64,000 nt of DNA, taken from CAWCDJ01 sp963794265 (GTDB lineage: Bacteria > Acidobacteriota > Terriglobia > Bryobacterales > Bryobacteraceae). Numbering within the stretch: position 1 is the stretch's first letter; the number at the start of each line of letters is the position of its first letter. The position numbers were made by a program, and so were the translations under genes. The notes below the pieces were generated by a model. The model saw only the letters and a list, made by a program, of their open reading frames with translations, ran no database searches and had not been told where the DNA came from. The DNA lies in the NCBI GenBank assembly GCA_963794265.1, contig CAWCDJ010000003.1, forward strand, positions 372,001-436,000, written 5' to 3'. Shown one piece after another: positions 17,333-25,057 of the stretch.

Positions 17333-19155
17333 GTTATCTGCCGATTGCGGATTATGGATTAGTGGGCGATCTGCGGTCCGTCGCCCTGGTCGGGAAAAAC
17401 GGATCGATCGACTGGTGCTGTCTGCCGCGCTTCGATTCGCCGAGTATTTTCGCGGGGATTCTGGACGACCGGATCGGGGGCTGGTGGAAGCTGGCTCCGG
17501 TGGGTGATGGCGATTCGAAGCAGATGTACCTGCCGGACACGAATGTGCTGATCACGCGCTTCTTCACGGAAGACGGGATGGCGGAAGTCACCGATTTCAT
17601 GCCGATCGGAAGGGAAGCGGGCGGTCCTACCGAGCAAAGCGCGCGGCAGGTGGTGCGCATCGCGAAGTCGGTGCGCGGCGCGGTGCGCTTCCGGATGGAG
17701 TGCCGGCCGGCATTCGACTACGCCCGCCGGCCGCATCGGATCCACCTGAGTTCCGACGGGCGGTCCGCGATTTTCGAATCGCAGTTGCAGCAGTTCGTGC
17801 TGAAGGGGTCGCTGCCGATGCGGCAGGAGGACCAGGCCACCTCGGTGGCATTCGAACTCCATAGCGGCGAGGAGGTGGCATTCGTCATGCGCCACCGCGC
17901 CGGCGAGGCGGATGCCACCCTCACGGAAGAAGCCCTGGATGGCGCCGAACTGCTGAAAGAGACGGTTCGCTACTGGAGGGACTGGTCCGGGCGCAGCCGG
18001 TACCACGGGCGCTGGCGCGAAACGGTGATGCGGTCGGCGCTGATCCTGAAGCTGATGACCTACCTGCCCACCGGCGCCATCGTGGCGGCGCCCACCACCA
18101 GTCTTCCGGAAGAGATCGGCAACGTGCGGAACTGGGACTACCGTTACACGTGGGTGCGCGACGCCGCGTTCACCGTCTATTCCCTGATCCGCCTGGGCTA
18201 CACGGAAGAGGCGGGCGCTTTCGCCAATTTCATGCAGCAGCGCGCGGCGGAAGCGGAGCCGGAGAACGGGCCATTGAACGTGATGTACGGGATCGACGGC
18301 CGCCACCACCTGGCCGAAGAGACGCTCGATCACCTGGACGGTTACCGCGGATCGCGGCCGGTACGCATCGGAAACGCCGCGGTGGGGCATCTGCAGCTCG
18401 ATATTTACGGCGAGCTGATGGATTCCATTTATCTTTACGACAAGTACGGCACGCCGCTCTCTTACGATATGTGGAAAGAGGTGAGCGGCATGCTCGACTG
18501 GCTGGCCGGGAACTGGGATCAGCCGGACCAGAGTATCTGGGAGGTGCGCGGCGGGCGGAAGCCGTTCACTTACTCGAAGCTGCAATGCTGGGTGGCGCTC
18601 GACCGTGGGGTACGGCTGGCGCGCAAACGATCGTTTCCCACCGAAGGGGACGAATGGCGGCGCCAGAGAAACCGCATCTATCACGAGATCATGGCCAAGG
18701 GGTGGAACCAGGAACTGGGCAGCTTCGTGCAGTATTTTGGCGCGGATACGACCGACGCCTCGCTGCTGATGATGCCGCTGATGCTCTTCATTTCGCAGCA
18801 GGACCCGCGCATGCTGGGCACGATCGAGCGGATCCGGAAGGAACTCGCTTCCGACAGCCTGGTGAGGCGTTATTGCCCGGACAAGGGAGCGTCGGACGGC
18901 TTACCGGGGAGTGAAGGGTTCTTTACCGTTTGCTCATTCTGGCTGGTGGAGGCGATGGCGCGGGCGGGCCAATTGGAGGAGGCGCAACTGCTTTTCGAAA
19001 AGCTGCTCTCCTACTCCAACCACTTGAGCTTGTTTTCCGAGGAGATCGGCTGCCGGGGAGAGATGCTGGGAAACTATCCCCAGGGGCTGACGCACCTCGG
19101 CCTGATCAGCGCCGCGTTCAAGCTGGACCAGTTGCTGGGCGAGTATCCGGGTTAG
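17329..19155 (+). CDS. GH15 glycoside hydrolase (glucoamylase/trehalase-like)
   Basis: 608 residues. The N-terminal domain begins IADYGLVGDLRSVALVGKNG, and the catalytic (alpha/alpha)6 barrel holds NWDYRYTWVRDAAFT, DQSIWEVRGG with the general acid Glu, and LFSEEIG near the C-terminus with the base Glu. This layout is typical of cytoplasmic GH15 enzymes acting on alpha-glucans or trehalose; several actinobacterial relatives are trehalases. There is no signal peptide. It is coupled to the SDR gene by ATGA. Substrate (maltooligosaccharide or trehalose) is undecided. Confidence 0.92.
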   Translation: MSYLPIADYGLVGDLRSVALVGKNGSIDWCCLPRFDSPSIFAGILDDRIGGWWKLAPVGDGDSKQMYLPDTNVLITRFFTEDGMAEVTDFMPIGREAGGPTEQSARQVVRIAKSVRGAVRFRMECRPAFDYARRPHRIHLSSDGRSAIFESQLQQFVLKGSLPMRQEDQATSVAFELHSGEEVAFVMRHRAGEADATLTEEALDGAELLKETVRYWRDWSGRSRYHGRWRETVMRSALILKLMTYLPTGAIVAAPTTSLPEEIGNVRNWDYRYTWVRDAAFTVYSLIRLGYTEEAGAFANFMQQRAAEAEPENGPLNVMYGIDGRHHLAEETLDHLDGYRGSRPVRIGNAAVGHLQLDIYGELMDSIYLYDKYGTPLSYDMWKEVSGMLDWLAGNWDQPDQSIWEVRGGRKPFTYSKLQCWVALDRGVRLARKRSFPTEGDEWRRQRNRIYHEIMAKGWNQELGSFVQYFGADTTDASLLMMPLMLFISQQDPRMLGTIERIRKELASDSLVRRYCPDKGASDGLPGSEGFFTVCSFWLVEAMARAGQLEEAQLLFEKLLSYSNHLSLFSEEIGCRGEMLGNYPQGLTHLGLISAAFKLDQLLGEYPG

Positions 19156-19163
19156 GGGGCCAC

Positions 19164-19706
19164 TTACTGCGGACGCCAGGTCATATCGACGCGAATCGGT
19201 ATGTCGTTCTTAATGGGAATCGACAAAAGAGAGGGTGGATCGATCTTAAAATCCGTCAGGGTCGCGGGGACCGTTCCAACGATCCGGATCCCGCCGCCTT
19301 GGACCGCCAGTTGGAAGGGAACCTGCTTGTAGTGGACCGCCTGGCCGGCAAACTGGATCTCCAGGTCGAGGTGGACGGTGCCCGGGGCGGTCTCGGTTTC
19401 CGGCAGTCGGGTGCGCACGCTGATAATGGGGAATTGAGCGCCGCGCGTCGTTTGCAACATGTGCAGATCGCAATTGCTATCGCCGGATTGAAACGATTTT
19501 ACGGGCGCCGCGACCAGGAAATCGCATTCGCCGGAATGGCAAACTCCCTTGCCTAGCGCGGCGTGGCTGACGCCCTCGCGCGAATGCAGCGGGTGAGACA
19601 CGTGGTACGTGAGGGTGGACTGCTGCAGAACCCATTGGCGGTCCGCTCCGGCAAGTCCGGCGGCCGTCAGCAAAAAAAAGAAAGCGACTCGCGTCGGTTG
19701 GTTCAT
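19164..19706 (-). CDS. Exported YceI-like protein
   Basis: 180 residues with a signal peptide (MNQPTRVAFFFLLTAAGLAG). The mature part reads STLTYHVSHPLHSREGVSHA and later DFKIDPPSLLSIPIKNDIPI, matching YceI/lipocalin-like proteins, which bind isoprenoids or related lipids in the periplasm. Two cysteines (GVCHSGECDF) may form a disulfide. It follows the b561-like gene with a 10-base gap on the same strand, as in many cytochrome b561/YceI pairs. Confidence 0.75.
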   Translation of the reverse strand: MNQPTRVAFFFLLTAAGLAGADRQWVLQQSTLTYHVSHPLHSREGVSHAALGKGVCHSGECDFLVAAPVKSFQSGDSNCDLHMLQTTRGAQFPIISVRTRLPETETAPGTVHLDLEIQFAGQAVHYKQVPFQLAVQGGGIRIVGTVPATLTDFKIDPPSLLSIPIKNDIPIRVDMTWRPQ

Positions 19707-19716
19707 TTAAGACTTC

Positions 19717-20553
19717 TCAGAATTTAATCGATACGGATAAGATTGCCGCACCATACGCCGTGGCGGTCATCCAGGCTACGACCGAGTGCGCCCTGGCGAT
19801 GCTATGGACCTTTTCGCCTTTGTTCAACTGGCTGAAGGCCATCGCCCCCAGAATCGGGGTAAGGACCATTCCCGGGCCGTGTATCCAGGCCAGGGCCTTG
19901 TGTACACGGATAGGCCCGCGAGTGGTGGTCCCGGGCACCTTGGGAGCGAAAATGGCAAAGGAAGCGGTGGTGAAATACAGACCTGCCGTTGTCGCGCCCA
20001 AGGCGGCATGCAAATCGCGGCCGGATGCGGTGCTGTGCCTGCCGGCGGCGCCGTTGGAAGCGACCAGCGTCGCGATCAGGGGAGCGAGCGTGATCAAGCC
20101 GAGCCGCTGGTGGGTCTTGAGCATGTGCGATCGCCTGTTGAGCCGCGCCTGCTCCTGGACGCTTCCCTGGGCTTGGGCGGGCGTGATTCCCAGATCAGCG
20201 AGCGAAGGTGCGGCCGGATTGACGGGAGGGGGCGCCGCCGGTTTCAGGGAAGCATTGATGGCGGGGCTGGCGTTTTCTTCCAGCGCGATTCCGGTCTGCT
20301 CGAATTTCCCCACCCCCTCTTTGCTGACCTCCAGCGTGTACGGCCCTATAGGCAGGCCGGACAACTTGTAATTGCCATCGGCTCCGCTGGTGGCCGTATA
20401 GACCGCTCCTGTGGAGGTCTGGGTGGCCTTGACCAAGGCGCCAGTAACGGCAATGCCGCTCGAATCCTTAACCGTGCCGGTGATTTGAGCAGACGGTGCT
20501 AACGCCCAGACCGCGGCGCAACCCAGTAAGAGGGCCAACGACATTCTGGTCAT
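19717..20553 (-). CDS. Carboxypeptidase-regulatory-like + four-helix b561-like membrane protein
   Basis: 278 residues from the ATG at 20553; a GTG at 20568 is an alternative. After a signal peptide, residues ~25-105 form a CarboxypepD_reg-like beta domain (ITGTVKDSSGIAVTGALVKA). Residues ~145-278 hold four hydrophobic helices, each carrying a His (KTHQRLG, DLHAALG, RVHKALAWIHGPG, RAHSVVAW), the pattern of a diheme b-type cytochrome such as b561. Together with the downstream YceI-like gene, a periplasmic redox or lipid-linked role is likely. Heme binding is inferred from His placement only. Confidence 0.7.
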   Translation of the reverse strand: MTRMSLALLLGCAAVWALAPSAQITGTVKDSSGIAVTGALVKATQTSTGAVYTATSGADGNYKLSGLPIGPYTLEVSKEGVGKFEQTGIALEENASPAINASLKPAAPPPVNPAAPSLADLGITPAQAQGSVQEQARLNRRSHMLKTHQRLGLITLAPLIATLVASNGAAGRHSTASGRDLHAALGATTAGLYFTTASFAIFAPKVPGTTTRGPIRVHKALAWIHGPGMVLTPILGAMAFSQLNKGEKVHSIARAHSVVAWMTATAYGAAILSVSIKF

Positions 20554-20648
20554 AGCTTCAATTGTCACTCACAAGCGGAGGCACGGATCAGACAACAAGC
20601 CGCGTGCCTGGAAAGACGCGCGCGCGATTCGTAATCGGTTTCGCTGCG

Positions 20649-22007
20649 CTAATCCGTGATGATGGTGGCTTCGACGTTCATGCCGGGACGCAGCACGACG
20701 CCCCGCGGAAGGTGATCGAAGGTGATCTTCACCGGAATCCGCTGCACCACTTTGACGAAATTGCCGGTAGCGTTTTCGGGGGGCAGCAGGCTGGTGATGG
20801 AGCCGGTGGCGCCCGCGATGGAGTTCACACGCCCGACGATGGTGGTCCCGTAAGTATCGACGTGAACTTCGGCGCGGTCTCCGGGGTGCACGTGTGCGAG
20901 CTGAGTCTCCTTGAAATTCGCCGTGACCCATACATCGTGGAGCGGCACGAGCGACATCAGTTCCTGGCCGGGTTGTACCACCTGGCCGGGCTCAGCGTGC
21001 TTATCGGTGACCTGGCCGGTGACGGAGGCGGGGATCTTGGTGTAACTGAGGTCCAATTGGGCGGCCTGGAGATTGGCGCGCGCCTGCTCGATGGCCGCCT
21101 GGGCGGATTTGGCCTCGGCGGCGCTCACCCCGACCTGCTGCTGATTGGCTTTCGATTCCCGCAGCGCGGCGCGGGCCTCGGTAACTTTAGAGGCGGCCGC
21201 CTGCGCGTTGGCGCGGGCATCCTCGGCGCTCTGGCGGGCCGCATTCAGCTGCTGGCGGGCGGAGTTCAGCTGGGCGGCCGCCACTTTCGCTGCGGCGACA
21301 TACGAATCGTACTCCAGCTTGGAAATCTCCTGTTCGGCGGCCAGCGGCGCCATGCGGTCGAGGTCCGCCTGGGCCTTGCGGTTGTTGGCTTCGGCCTGCG
21401 CCACATTCGCCTCCGCAGCGTTCACTTCCGAAGTCGCAGCCCGCCGGGCGGTCACCTCCGCCGCCCTGGCTTGGGCCTGCGCGGTAACGAGATTGGCGGC
21501 GGCGCCGCTGGTGCCGCTGGTGGTGGTAGCGCGGGTGAGCGGCACGTTCACCTGCGCGGCGCTGGCTTTGGAAATCGCGACAGCCAATGCGGCTTGCGCC
21601 TGCTCGACGCGCGTTTCATAAACGCTCGGATCGAGAGTCACCAGCGTCTGGCCGGACTCCACGTGCTGGTTGTCGTTGACCAGCACCTGCACAATGCGGC
21701 CGGAGATTCGAGGGGAAATCGGGACGATGTGGCCGTCCACGGTGGCATCGTCGGTGCTCTCGCGGTTGCGCCCGTGCCACCAGAACCAAAAGCCGATGGC
21801 GGCGGCAATGATGGCGATGATAGCGGCCCAACGCCGCAGGTGCCGTTTTTTCGGTTTGCGTACGGGCGGCGGCGCCGGCTCGTTCACCTGTTCCTGATCC
21901 AGGTACTCGGTCTCATGGTCCGCGTCACCGGTCCGAGGCACGCGATATGCTTTGCAAGCGCCCTGCCAATGACACGGATTTCGAACCGCGGCGCGTGAAT
22001 CCGGCAT
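20649..22007 (-). CDS. HlyD/EmrA-type membrane fusion protein
   Basis: 452 residues if the ATG at 22007 is used; a GTG at 21941 gives 430 and leaves more room for the divergent msrB promoter. A cytoplasmic Pro/Lys tail and one helix (IIAIIAAAIGFWFWW) precede a lipoyl half-motif (VDGHIVPISPRISGRIVQVL), a long Ala/Gln/Glu coiled-coil hairpin (~100-300), and the second lipoyl and beta-barrel domains (DLSYTKIPASVTGQV, VTANFKETQLAHVHPGD). These are EmrA features. It links an inner-membrane MFS or ABC exporter to the outer membrane; no such pump is encoded next to it. Confidence 0.88.
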   Translation of the reverse strand: MPDSRAAVRNPCHWQGACKAYRVPRTGDADHETEYLDQEQVNEPAPPPVRKPKKRHLRRWAAIIAIIAAAIGFWFWWHGRNRESTDDATVDGHIVPISPRISGRIVQVLVNDNQHVESGQTLVTLDPSVYETRVEQAQAALAVAISKASAAQVNVPLTRATTTSGTSGAAANLVTAQAQARAAEVTARRAATSEVNAAEANVAQAEANNRKAQADLDRMAPLAAEQEISKLEYDSYVAAAKVAAAQLNSARQQLNAARQSAEDARANAQAAASKVTEARAALRESKANQQQVGVSAAEAKSAQAAIEQARANLQAAQLDLSYTKIPASVTGQVTDKHAEPGQVVQPGQELMSLVPLHDVWVTANFKETQLAHVHPGDRAEVHVDTYGTTIVGRVNSIAGATGSITSLLPPENATGNFVKVVQRIPVKITFDHLPRGVVLRPGMNVEATIITD

Positions 22008-22034
22008 CAAATAGGTGTCTTCCGGGAAGTGCAT

Positions 22035-22430
22035 ATGAAGAAGATTGTGAAGAGCGATGCCGAATGGGAGAAGGAACTCACGCCCGAAGAGTTCCAGGTC
22101 ACCCGGCGGAAGGGCACCGAGCGGGCATTTACAGGGCGGTATTGGAACAACCACGAAGCCGGGGTCTACCGCTGCGCCTGCTGCGGGACGGAACTGTTCC
22201 GCTCGGGTGACAAGTTCGATTCGGGAAGCGGGTGGCCGAGCTTTACGGCTCCAGCCGAATTGGAGACCGTACGAACCGAGACGGATCGCAGCTACTCCAT
22301 GGAACGGAACGAGGTGCTCTGCAGCAAGTGCGACGCCCACCTGGGGCACGTGTTTCCAGACGGGCCGGAGCCGACCGGCCAGCGCTACTGCATCAACTCG
22401 GCGGCCTTGCGGTTCGATAAAAAAGAATGA
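22035..22430 (+). CDS. msrB: Peptide-methionine (R)-S-oxide reductase MsrB
   Basis: 131 residues from the ATG at 22035 with GGGAAG five bases upstream. Conserved MsrB elements: two zinc CxxC pairs (YRCACCG, VLCSKCD), GSGWPSF, HLGHVF and the catalytic Cys in RYCINSAALRF. It reduces methionine-R-sulfoxide in proteins with thioredoxin. No signal peptide is seen, so it is cytoplasmic. It is divergent from the HlyD gene and has no obvious operon partner. Confidence 0.96.
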   Translation: MKKIVKSDAEWEKELTPEEFQVTRRKGTERAFTGRYWNNHEAGVYRCACCGTELFRSGDKFDSGSGWPSFTAPAELETVRTETDRSYSMERNEVLCSKCDAHLGHVFPDGPEPTGQRYCINSAALRFDKKE

Positions 22431-22475
22431 CGGCCCGCGACGGGCAGACCGGCCGTGTCGTAGATTATTAAGTAT

Positions 22476-23870
22476 ATGTGGATGCGAACGGCCGTCTTTT
22501 CGGCCGTGTTGGGCTGGAACGCACTGGTGTGCCCGGCAGCACCGAAGCCGGCCGACTGGGTGCCGGTGCGCTGGCCGTGGACCGACGCGCGATCTCTCGA
22601 CCTGCTGGCGGGCAGCCCGGTCAATTGCCTGCTTCTCGAGAATTACACGACCGATTTTGCGGCTGCGGCGGCTGCGCGCGGGCTCGTGACCCTGGCGGTG
22701 CTGGGGCCTTCCGCCGACGCGGGTGCAGCCGCTAAGGCTCTGGCCGCGAAGGTCACGGGAGTGGCGCTCGAAGGCGAATATCCCGCATCATTGGCCGCCG
22801 CAATCAGGCAGGCAGCCGGGAACGCTCCGCTCATCGAGATCACCACACGCAACCGCATGCCCCTGGGATCCGAGGCCCCGATCCTCGCGACCTTTCAGGG
22901 GGTGTGGCCGGGCATAGCGGTCCAGGAGAACGGGTCGACGCGCGCGGGTCCCAGCGGTTCGGCATGGATCGATACCAACACCGGCTTCCTTCGGGCGGTG
23001 CGGGCATGGGGCGATCATGCGGTGTGGGTGGCCAACCGTCCTCCCGCGCACACGGTGATTCCCGCCACTCGCTACCTGCAGGCCATCGCGGACGCGGCGG
23101 CATCGGGCGCCCGCTGGGTGGTGGCGTTCGACTCCGGTTTCGCCGGCCGCCTGCACCAGCGCGATGCGGATGCGATGAGCGACTGGCACCGCATGACCGA
23201 ACTGCTGGGCTACTTCGAAGCACACCCCGAGTGGCGCGCGATGCGGGAGTACGGGCAACTGGCGATCGTGCAGGACCCGGAAAAGGGTGGGCTGCTTTCG
23301 GGCGGCATCCTGGACATGATCGCGGTCAAACATACGCCAGTGCGCGCGATTCCGCGGCAGCACCTGACCGAAGAATCGCTCGCGGGCGCCACCATGGCGG
23401 TGGACGTCGATGCGGATGCGCTGACGCCCGGGCAGAAGGAAGTCCTGAAAACCTTCGCGCGCTCCGGAGGCATGGTGCTGACCGGGCCTCCGGGGTGGAA
23501 GGATTCGCGGCCCGACGGCAACCGCATCACGCTCGATCAGAAAGAACTGGACCGGCTGAACGACATCTGGCACGACGTGAACTCGATGGTCGGCCGCCGC
23601 AATCTGGGGGTGAGGCTGTTCAATGTGTCGTCGATGCTCTCCAACCTGCTGACCGGCGGGGACGGCAAAACAGTGGTGCTGCATCTGGTAAATTATTCCG
23701 ACTATCCGGTGGAGAACGTCACGGTTCACTTCATGGGGAAATTCAACCGCGCGACGCTTCTCACGCCGGGAGGCTCAGAGAAGAAGCTCGAAATCTATCC
23801 GACCGAGGACGGAGGGGGTGTGGACATCGACAAAGTCGGGGTCTGCGCCACCGTCAGACTGGAGCAATAG
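22476..23870 (+). CDS. Exported hypothetical protein, glycosidase-like fold possible
   Basis: 464 residues with an N-terminal signal peptide (ends near LVCPAA). The middle region alternates predicted strands and helices, and residues ~285-345 (SGGMVLTGPPGWKD) resemble the glutamine-amidotransferase-like domain of beta-galactosidase trimerisation regions. A C-terminal beta domain (VVLHLVNYSDYPVENVTVHF) resembles those ending such glycosidases. No catalytic acids can be named. It ends one base before the DUF362 start, so the two genes are probably co-transcribed. Function unknown. Confidence 0.65.
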   Translation: MWMRTAVFSAVLGWNALVCPAAPKPADWVPVRWPWTDARSLDLLAGSPVNCLLLENYTTDFAAAAAARGLVTLAVLGPSADAGAAAKALAAKVTGVALEGEYPASLAAAIRQAAGNAPLIEITTRNRMPLGSEAPILATFQGVWPGIAVQENGSTRAGPSGSAWIDTNTGFLRAVRAWGDHAVWVANRPPAHTVIPATRYLQAIADAAASGARWVVAFDSGFAGRLHQRDADAMSDWHRMTELLGYFEAHPEWRAMREYGQLAIVQDPEKGGLLSGGILDMIAVKHTPVRAIPRQHLTEESLAGATMAVDVDADALTPGQKEVLKTFARSGGMVLTGPPGWKDSRPDGNRITLDQKELDRLNDIWHDVNSMVGRRNLGVRLFNVSSMLSNLLTGGDGKTVVLHLVNYSDYPVENVTVHFMGKFNRATLLTPGGSEKKLEIYPTEDGGGVDIDKVGVCATVRLEQ

Positions 23871-23871
23871 C

Positions 23872-24990
23872 ATGACGCGCAGAGAATGGCTCGCGACGAT
23901 CAGCGCCGCGCCGCTCCTCAAGGCAGCGGCGGAAGCGCCGGCCAAACCCGTGGCGATTGGCAAATGCGCTTCCTACGACGAGGACGTGACCGCGAAACTG
24001 GCGGCCCTGTTCGACCAACTGGGAGGCATCGACAAGCTGGTGCGCAACAAGACCGTCACCGTGAAGGTCAACATGACCGGCAGCCCGGGGCTGCGCTTCC
24101 AGGGCAAAGCGCCGGCCGTCACGCACTACACGCATCCCAAAGTACTCGGCGCGGCGGCGTACCTGATGGGAAAGGCCGGTGCGAAGCGGATCCGGTTCGT
24201 GGAGAGCGCCTGGGCTACCTCCGGCCCGCTCGAAGAGGTGATGCTCGATTCGGGGTGGAACGTGCGCGCACTGCAATCGGCCGCTCCGGGGGTGGAGTTT
24301 GAAAACACCAACGCGTTGGGCAAGGGAAAGAAGTACTCACGGTTCCGGGTGCCCGACGGCGCGTACATGTACCCGGCGTACGATTTGAACCACGCCTACG
24401 AAGACACCGACGTGTATGTGAGCATGGCGAAACTCAAGAACCATGCCACGTGCGGAGTGACGCTCTCGCTCAAAAACGTATTCGGCAGCATTCCGGCTTC
24501 GATCTACGGGGATGACGCGGGCGTGGATGCGCCGAATGAGAGGCCCGGCAGCGGACGGGTCCGGGTGGGGCACATGGGCCGGCGGCAGCCATCCAAATCG
24601 GCCCCGCAGGAACTGCATTTCGGCACGAACCACGATCCGGGCTACCGGGTGCCGCACATCGTGGCGGACCTGGCGGCGGCGCGGCCGATCGATCTTCAGA
24701 TCATCGATGGCGTGGAATCCATCGCCGGCGGCGAAGGGCCGTGGGTTCGCGGGGTACGGGCGGTGAAGCCGGGGCTGCTGATTGCCGGGTTGAACCCGGT
24801 GTGCACCGATGCCGTAGCCGTGGCGGCGATGGGCTACGATCCGCGGGCGGCGCGCGGAACCGCCCCGTTCCGCACCTGCGACAATACTCTTACTTTGGCT
24901 GAAGCCCACGGCGTTGGTACCGCGGACCTGAAGCGCATCGAGGTGCGCGGAGTGGCGATCGCCGCCGCCACGTACCGCTACGAAGGATAA
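23872..24990 (+). CDS. DUF362-family exported protein
   Basis: 372 residues from the ATG at 23872. The N-terminus MTRREWLATISAAPLL has the RR of a Tat-type signal. The body matches DUF362: KVNMTG, HYTHPKVLGAAAYLMGKAGA, AKLKNHATCGVTLSLKNVFG, and IIDGVESIAGGEGPW. Family members are often near Fe-S proteins, but no ferredoxin CxxCxxC motif is present here. It directly follows the hypothetical exported gene. Role unknown, likely periplasmic. Confidence 0.8.
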   Translation: MTRREWLATISAAPLLKAAAEAPAKPVAIGKCASYDEDVTAKLAALFDQLGGIDKLVRNKTVTVKVNMTGSPGLRFQGKAPAVTHYTHPKVLGAAAYLMGKAGAKRIRFVESAWATSGPLEEVMLDSGWNVRALQSAAPGVEFENTNALGKGKKYSRFRVPDGAYMYPAYDLNHAYEDTDVYVSMAKLKNHATCGVTLSLKNVFGSIPASIYGDDAGVDAPNERPGSGRVRVGHMGRRQPSKSAPQELHFGTNHDPGYRVPHIVADLAAARPIDLQIIDGVESIAGGEGPWVRGVRAVKPGLLIAGLNPVCTDAVAVAAMGYDPRAARGTAPFRTCDNTLTLAEAHGVGTADLKRIEVRGVAIAAATYRYEG

Positions 24991-24993
24991 ACC

Positions 24994-25047
24994 GGCCCGC
25001 TCTGTGCGATAGTGGCTCACAGGGCCGCGACCGTAAGGAAGCGGGCC
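24994..25047. repeat. Dispersed repeat A, diverged hairpin copy
   Basis: Positions 25018-25047 match repeat A at 26 of 30 bases. The copy sits in an inverted setting: GGCCCGCT at 24994-25001 pairs with AGCGGGCC at 25040-25047, and CTGTG at 25002-25006 pairs with CACAG at 25018-25022. It lies between the DUF362 stop and the S9 peptidase start and could act as a REP-like hairpin or weak terminator. Confidence 0.7.
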
Positions 25048-25057
25048 ACTTCCACTT

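Noticed and set aside
21965..22007. tRNA-like T-arm (TTCGAA within paired arms) on the minus strand
   Set aside because: The loop is eight bases and no matching acceptor stem or anticodon arm lies at the required distance upstream, so it is not called a tRNA or tRNA remnant.
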